From contig JBIOUG010000015.1 of NCBI GenBank assembly GCA_044866775.1, positions 1 through 10,942 on the forward strand: a DNA stretch of 10,942 nucleotides, written 5' to 3'. This document shows, in pieces, positions 5,888 through 10,942 of the stretch. Position 1 is the stretch's first letter. Each line of letters starts with the position of its first letter. The notes below the pieces were generated by a model. It saw only the letters and a list, made by a program, of their open reading frames with translations. It did no database searches and was not told where the DNA came from. The translations under genes were made by a program, and so were the position numbers. Origin of the DNA: DASUNQ01 sp044866775 (GTDB lineage Bacteria > Acidobacteriota > Thermoanaerobaculia > Multivoradales > UBA5704).

Positions 5888-8203
5888 ATGTCCGACTGGA
5901 GCCCGGTCGACCTCCTGCCCGCCGTCTGGGTGGTGGTCCTCGGCTGCCTTCTCGCCGCGGCGCTCCGCCGCTGGTACGACTGCGTGCCGGCGCCGGCCTG
6001 GGGCGCCTTCGCCCTCGCGCTCGTCGTCCTCTTCGCTCCGGTGCTCGCCGGCGGCAAGCTCCTTCTCCCGCTCGACAACCTGCGCGGCCACGCGCCGTTC
6101 ACGCAGCTCCCGCCGACCGCGCCGCACGGCAACATCCTCCAGGGCGACCTGATCACGCTGGTGACGCCGGCGCTCGCCCAGGTGCGGCGGGCCTACGACG
6201 ACGGGCGCTGGCCGCTCTGGAACCCGCTCGCCGGCGCCGGCATGCCGCTCCTCGCCGACCCCCAGGCGCAGGCCCTCCAGCCGCTGGCGCTCCTCGCCTT
6301 CCCGCTGCCGCTGCTGCGCGCCGCGGCGGTGACGGCGGCGCTGCGGGTCCTCCTCGCCCTCACCTTCACCTTCCTGCTGCTGCGGCGCCAGGGCCTCGCC
6401 GCCGGCCCGTCCCTCGCCGGCGCCTTCGCCTTCGGACTCGGCGGCTTCCTCCTCCTCTGGCTCGGGTGGCCGCTGGCCAATGCCGCCGCCTGGCTGCCGG
6501 TCGTGCTCTACGCGATGGTACGAGCGGCGCGCGCGGGGGGGCGGCGCGACTTCCTGCTCCTGGCGCTGGCGCTCTGGGGCCTCCTTCTCGCCGGGCACCC
6601 GGAAGCGATCCTCTACGCGCTGGCGCTCGCCGCCGCCTTCGCCGCCAGCCTGGCGCTCGAGCAGCCCCGCGCCACGCGCCTCCGGTTCGTGCGCCGGACG
6701 GCCCTCGCGCTGCTCATCGCCGCGGCGGCTGCCGCCCCCGCGCTCCTGCCGGCCGCCGACTACCTGCCGCAGACCCTGCGCGCCGAGCGCCTCGGCGCCG
6801 CGGCCGCATCACCACCAGCCCACGCTGCGGCCCCGGCGCGCTGGGTGCCGCTCATCGCCCCGAACGCCTTCGGCAACAGCCGCTACGCCCACTACTGGGG
6901 CCTCTCAAATACCAACGAGGACGCCTCCGGCTTCGCCGGCACGGCGGCCCTGCTCGCGGCGCTCCTTGCCGTGGCGGCCCGCCCGCGCCTTCCCCAGGAG
7001 CGGGTCGCCCTCGCGGCCGGCGCACTGGCGCTCCTCTGGATCATCCATCCGCCAGGAGTCGACCGTCTCCTCGCCGTCCTCCCCGACAGCCGCCGGCCGC
7101 TGCTGCTGGTCAACTTCGCCGTCGCCTACCTCGCGGCGTGCGCGCTCCAGCGGTGGCGATCGCCTTCTGAGGCAGCGCAGCCGTCGGACGGGCTGCGCGA
7201 AGAGCCGGGTAGGGGAAGCAGGGCGGCGTGGGTCGAGCGCTTCGCCGTCATCATCGTCGCGGCGGGGCTCGCGGCGGCGCTCGTCTGGGCCACGATCGCC
7301 TTCGCCGATCCGGCCCGGCCCGAGACACTGGCCGTCCTGCGCTGGGGCTGGTTCCACTGGCAGATGCGATTCCTGGCGTTGGCCGCGCTGGTCCTTCTGC
7401 TGGGGAGAGGTCGCTCGTGGGCGCCGGGTGCCATCGCGGCCCTCATCGCCGCCGAGCTAATCCTCCTCCACCTGCCCGCCAACCCGTCGATGCCCAAGCG
7501 CCTCGCCCTGCCCAAGAACGACGCCATCCGCGTCCTCGAGCGGCGCCTCGGCAACGACCGCATGGCCGCGCTGGGACGGGCGTTCCCGCCCAACCTTCCG
7601 TCACTCTACGGCTTGCCCGACGCCCGCCTCTACAGCCCGCTGGCCCCGAGCGCCTATGTCGCCTTGACGGCAACCGTCCGCCGGCGCTGGGACGGCGAGG
7701 TCCCCGAGTGGGGTCGTCCCGAGCACCCCCTCTACCGCGACCTCGGCGTCCGCCTTCTCCTGACCTCCCCCGGCGAGCAGGTTCCCCTGCCTTGGAAACC
7801 CATGTTCCGCGACCGGACGGCGACCATCTGGCGCCGTCCCCGGGCCCTCCGCCGTCTCCACCTGGTCAACCGCCCCCCTGGCGCCGGCATCGACCGCCTC
7901 CGCCTCGCCCCCGCCCACGTGACCGCACGGCTCCACCACCCCGTGCCCGCTCGCCTCTCCTCCTCGATCTACCAGGACGGCAACTGGCGCCTCCTCGCCG
8001 ACGGCCGGCCTCTCGCCGCCAGCCCGCCGCGGACCCTGTTCGCCGCCGACCTCCCCGCCCACACCCGGCGTCTGGATCTCCTCTACCGGCCGGCGGCATT
8101 CCTCGCCGGATGCTGCATGGCCGCGCTGGCTCTCGCGGTCGCCGTCGCCTGGTGGACACCCCCACCGCGTACAATCCCCTCATGGTCGACACCCGCAAGC
8201 TGA
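5888..8203 (+). CDS. YfhO-like polytopic membrane protein (putative GT-C-type glycosyltransferase)
   Basis: The 771-residue protein has a hydrophobic N-terminal part with about ten or more membrane segments (roughly 10-55, 130-165, 172-212, 221-256, 270-290, 350-390, 403-420, 452-472, 493-528), a soluble region (about 545-735) and a last membrane helix (737-757). Motifs typical of YfhO-like proteins are LPLDNLRGHAPF (60-71), GDLITLVTPALAQVR (86-100), GRWPLWNPLAGAGMPLLADPQ (split as 106-117 and 118-126) and, in the soluble part, LYGLPDARLYSPLAPSAY (573-590). B. subtilis YfhO is linked to lipoteichoic-acid glycosylation; by analogy this would move sugars from a lipid carrier, but the substrate is unknown. 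There is no Shine-Dalgarno before the ATG, which follows the hairpin doublet by 7 bases; a GTG near codon 15 is the alternative. Residues 424-445, a polar loop between two helices, use unusual codons and a palindrome. Confidence 0.82.
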   Translation: MSDWSPVDLLPAVWVVVLGCLLAAALRRWYDCVPAPAWGAFALALVVLFAPVLAGGKLLLPLDNLRGHAPFTQLPPTAPHGNILQGDLITLVTPALAQVRRAYDDGRWPLWNPLAGAGMPLLADPQAQALQPLALLAFPLPLLRAAAVTAALRVLLALTFTFLLLRRQGLAAGPSLAGAFAFGLGGFLLLWLGWPLANAAAWLPVVLYAMVRAARAGGRRDFLLLALALWGLLLAGHPEAILYALALAAAFAASLALEQPRATRLRFVRRTALALLIAAAAAAPALLPAADYLPQTLRAERLGAAAASPPAHAAAPARWVPLIAPNAFGNSRYAHYWGLSNTNEDASGFAGTAALLAALLAVAARPRLPQERVALAAGALALLWIIHPPGVDRLLAVLPDSRRPLLLVNFAVAYLAACALQRWRSPSEAAQPSDGLREEPGRGSRAAWVERFAVIIVAAGLAAALVWATIAFADPARPETLAVLRWGWFHWQMRFLALAALVLLLGRGRSWAPGAIAALIAAELILLHLPANPSMPKRLALPKNDAIRVLERRLGNDRMAALGRAFPPNLPSLYGLPDARLYSPLAPSAYVALTATVRRRWDGEVPEWGRPEHPLYRDLGVRLLLTSPGEQVPLPWKPMFRDRTATIWRRPRALRRLHLVNRPPGAGIDRLRLAPAHVTARLHHPVPARLSSSIYQDGNWRLLADGRPLAASPPRTLFAADLPAHTRRLDLLYRPAAFLAGCCMAALALAVAVAWWTPPPRTIPSWSTPAS
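7157..7222 (+). repeat. Possible in-frame palindromic insertion within the YfhO-like gene
   Basis: This 66-bp stretch encodes a polar loop of 22 residues (Arg424-Arg445) between two membrane helices. Seven of its 22 codons end in A or T (CGA, CCT, TCT, GCA, GAA, GGT, GGA) and two more are AGG, whereas the flanking sequence is nearly all C/G-ending. It contains an 8-bp perfect inverted repeat, GCGCAGCC (7175-7182) and GGCTGCGC (7191-7198), with an 8-base loop. This looks like a short palindromic element that entered the gene without breaking the frame. A naturally fast-evolving loop is the alternative. Confidence 0.35.
8170..8184 (+). promoter_or_regulatory. Candidate -10 box giving a leaderless mRNA for the CPxC protein
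   Basis: TACAAT (8170-8175) lies in the 3' end of the YfhO-like gene. The expected transcript start, about 7 bases downstream, is the A of the ATG at 8182. No Shine-Dalgarno precedes that ATG (the bases between are CCCCTC), which fits leaderless translation. A -35 at the proper distance is not evident; TGGACA at 8153-8158 is too close (11-bp gap). Confidence 0.42.
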
Positions 8204-8490
8204 CCGTGCGCTGCCCGGAGTGCAGCTCCGACCTGGTCGTCGACGCCGCCACGGGCGAGGTCCTCTCCCACCGCACCCCCAAGCGCCCGCCGGCCGGCGG
8301 CAAGGACTTCGACTCCCTGCTGCGCGGCCTCGACGACGACCGCAACAAGGCGGACGAGGTCTTCGCCCGCGAGGTGGCGGCCCTCAAGGACCGCGACCGC
8401 CTGTTGGAGGAGAAGTTCCGTGAAGCGATGAAGCGGGCGGAAGAGGAGCCCGACCAGGGCCCGCCCCACCGCCCGTTCGATCTGGATTGA
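8182..8490 (+). CDS. Small conserved-looking CPxC/coiled-coil protein
   Basis: This 102-residue protein reads KLTVRCPECSSDLVVDAATG at residues 6-25. One CPEC pair (Cys11, Cys14) and the beta-like surroundings look like half of a zinc ribbon; since a second Cys pair is absent, metal binding would need a dimer or another ligand. Residues 40-88 are charged and helical, probably a short coiled coil (DFDSLL to EAMKRAEEE), and the tail is Pro/Asp-rich. There is no signal peptide, so it is cytoplasmic. It overlaps the end of the YfhO-like gene by 22 bp in another frame, and a -10 box inside that gene may drive it as a leaderless message. I have the impression that similar short proteins occur in Acidobacteriota, without a known function. 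ATG 8182 is the only reasonable start. Confidence 0.75.
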   Translation: MVDTRKLTVRCPECSSDLVVDAATGEVLSHRTPKRPPAGGKDFDSLLRGLDDDRNKADEVFAREVAALKDRDRLLEEKFREAMKRAEEEPDQGPPHRPFDLD

Positions 8491-8505
8491 GGTAGTGCCC
8501 GGCTA

Positions 8506-8536
8506 GCCGTCCGTCCTGCTAACGCGGACGGACGGC
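8506..8536. repeat. Strong hairpin in the convergent gap (possible terminator stem)
   Basis: GCCGTCCGTCC (8506-8516) and GGACGGACGGC (8526-8536) form a perfect 11-bp stem with a 9-base loop. It starts 16 bases after the stop of the CPxC gene. No T-run follows on either strand, so it is not a textbook Rho-independent terminator, but its place between converging genes suggests an RNA 3'-end or stability role. Confidence 0.55.
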
Positions 8537-8560
8537 GCTGCCAGGGTTGATTGGAGCCCG

Positions 8561-8578
8561 GCGCGAAAGCTTTCGCGC
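8561..8578. repeat. Perfect 18-bp palindrome right after the transporter stop codon
   Basis: GCGCGAAAGCTTTCGCGC is an exact palindrome abutting the TAA (8581-8579) of the OPT gene. As RNA it gives a stem of about 7 bp with a 4-base loop. No T-run follows on the minus strand (CGGGCTCC), so it may protect the 3' end of the message, help termination weakly, or bind a dimeric protein. Confidence 0.5.
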
Positions 8579-10567
<1,989 letters not shown>

Positions 10568-10596
10568 GGCTCCTCCGCGGAAGGGGTCGTCCTAGC

Positions 10597-10633
10597 GGCG
10601 CGCATCTTATGCTCCGGCCGCAAACCGCCGCAA
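10597..10633 (-). promoter_or_regulatory. Candidate promoter of the OPT transporter gene
   Basis: On the minus strand TAAGAT (10609-10604) is a good -10, with TTGCGG (10633-10628) as a weak -35 at 18-bp spacing. Transcription would begin near 10597, leaving a 30-base leader that carries the GGAGGAG Shine-Dalgarno. Confidence 0.42.
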
Positions 10634-10655
10634 GGCGGGCCGTTTGGGCGGCCGG
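10614..10655. repeat. Imperfect palindrome between divergent promoters
   Basis: Outer arms CCGGCCGC (10614-10621) and GCGGCCGG (10648-10655), middle AAA/TTT and inner arms CCGCC (10625-10629) and GGCGG (10634-10638) with loop GCAA form a long broken inverted repeat. It overlaps both -35 regions of the diverging genes, so it could be an operator or simply a cruciform-prone spacer. Confidence 0.4.
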
Positions 10656-10680
10656 CCCGATCTGCGGTAGAATCAACGAG
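10644..10680 (+). promoter_or_regulatory. Candidate promoter of the gene starting at 10795
   Basis: TAGAAT (10668-10673) is a good -10. TTGGGC (10644-10649) is a partial -35 at 18-bp spacing. A start near 10680 would give a leader of about 115 bases, long compared with the other genes here, containing a small ORF (10739-10798) and a 6-bp hairpin (AGCCGC 10762-10767 with GCGGCT 10771-10776) just before the Shine-Dalgarno. Confidence 0.4.
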
Positions 10681-10738
10681 ATTCCGGCCCGCCCCCCGCG
10701 CGCGAGCGCCGACAGAAGCAGCGTTTTCGACCGCATCG

Positions 10739-10798
10739 ATGACCTCCAGTTACACCCTGCGAGCCGCGCCGCGGCTTAGAAAAGGAACTCCAACGTGA
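10739..10798 (+). CDS. Possible 19-residue leader ORF coupled to the next gene
   Basis: ATG at 10739 opens a 19-codon frame (MTSSYTLRAAPRLRKGTPT) whose TGA (10796-10798) overlaps the GTG start at 10795 as GTGA. That geometry is typical of translational coupling. It has no Shine-Dalgarno of its own and could be chance in GC-rich DNA. Confidence 0.2.
   Translation: MTSSYTLRAAPRLRKGTPT
10782..10787 (+). promoter_or_regulatory. Shine-Dalgarno AAGGAA of the gene at 10795
   Basis: AAGGA (10782-10786) lies 8 bases before the GTG. An in-frame TAG at 10777-10779 rules out any earlier start, so the GTG is well fixed. Confidence 0.75.
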
Positions 10799-10942
10799 GC
10801 CCATGGTGGTTGCGCCCCACGGCAGAGGGCGCCGCAGACGAAGACCGCGACGACCGCGACGACCAGACACCGTCCCCCGCCGCTCCGGAAGCGAGCGAGC
10901 CCGCGAGCCCCCCCCCGATCCCCGAGCCCTATCCCGCCGGCG
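10795..10942 (+). CDS. Hypothetical protein, N-terminal part only (runs off the window)
   Basis: GTG at 10795 begins a frame open to the window edge, about 49 residues: MSPWWLRPTAEG, an acidic stretch with Asp/Arg repeats (15-23) and then a Pro/Ala/Glu-rich tract. There is no signal peptide or membrane segment so far; the segment looks like a disordered N-terminal extension before a folded domain. The Shine-Dalgarno is one of the best in the window, and an in-frame stop at 10777 makes the start secure. An ATG at 10803 opens another frame that is Arg-rich and badly spaced from the Shine-Dalgarno, so it is unlikely. I do not recognise the family from this fragment. Confidence 0.65.
   Translation, partial: MSPWWLRPTAEGAADEDRDDRDDQTPSPAAPEASEPASPPPIPEPYPAG

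Noticed and set aside
4689..5888. Upstream extension of the mpl frame on the minus strand through the DUF1573 gene
   Set aside because: The Mpl family begins at the GGTGM-containing N-terminus; the extension is low-complexity antisense sequence and the GTG at 4688 fits.
8491..8562. Two GCCCGGC motifs (8497-8503, 8556-8562) as decayed copies of the 33-bp repeat at 5776
   Set aside because: They are in direct, not inverted, orientation and lack the partner arms and the T-run; the motif is too short to matter in DNA this rich in G and C.
10803..10942. Alternative Arg-rich frame from ATG 10803
   Set aside because: It lies 16 bases from the Shine-Dalgarno, and its composition is that of a shifted frame. 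The GTG at 10795 is better placed.

Overview
This window is very GC-rich bacterial chromosome with tightly packed genes on both strands and strongly G/C-biased third codon positions. The Mpl muropeptide ligase, the exported DUF1573 protein and a YfhO-like membrane protein point to a diderm-type bacterium with peptidoglycan recycling. The combination, together with the small CPxC protein, looks like Acidobacteriota (Thermoanaerobaculia-like). That placement is a guess from gene style, because there is no rRNA or marker gene here. I see no tRNA, rRNA, CRISPR array, transposase or phage gene.

Layout. On the minus strand, the 5' end of a Pro/Ala-rich protein (1-238, cut by the window edge) directly follows a 680-residue TPR protein with one internal membrane segment (241-2283). 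Divergent from it is a single-domain glutamate formimidoyltransferase (about 2377-3309, +), whose end overlaps the end of the convergent gene mpl (3264-4688, -) by 46 bp. A 60-bp divergent gap leads to an exported DUF1573 protein (4749-5780, +). Then come a paired-hairpin inverted repeat (5776-5880), a YfhO-like polytopic protein (5888-8203, +) and, overlapping it by 22 bp, a small CPxC/coiled-coil protein (8182-8490, +). A convergent gap with two strong palindromes (8506-8578) separates this from an OPT-family oligopeptide transporter (8579-10567, -). A divergent gap with facing promoters and a palindrome ends at a new GTG-started gene with a good Shine-Dalgarno (10795 to the window end, +).

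The genes do not form one pathway. They look like ordinary core or metabolic genes: cell-envelope work (Mpl, YfhO-like, DUF1573), amino-acid and peptide use (formimidoyltransferase, OPT transporter) and a TPR scaffold. The most interesting sequence is non-coding. The doublet at 5776-5880 has two 33-bp arms, inverted, that differ at only two positions, and those two changes compensate each other in the stem. It resembles a REPIN-type mobile palindrome and could also work as a two-way terminator. A second possible palindromic insertion lies in frame inside the YfhO-like gene (7157-7222), where codon use departs from its surroundings. Several genes lack a Shine-Dalgarno. At least one, the CPxC protein, has a -10 box placed so that its mRNA could be leaderless.
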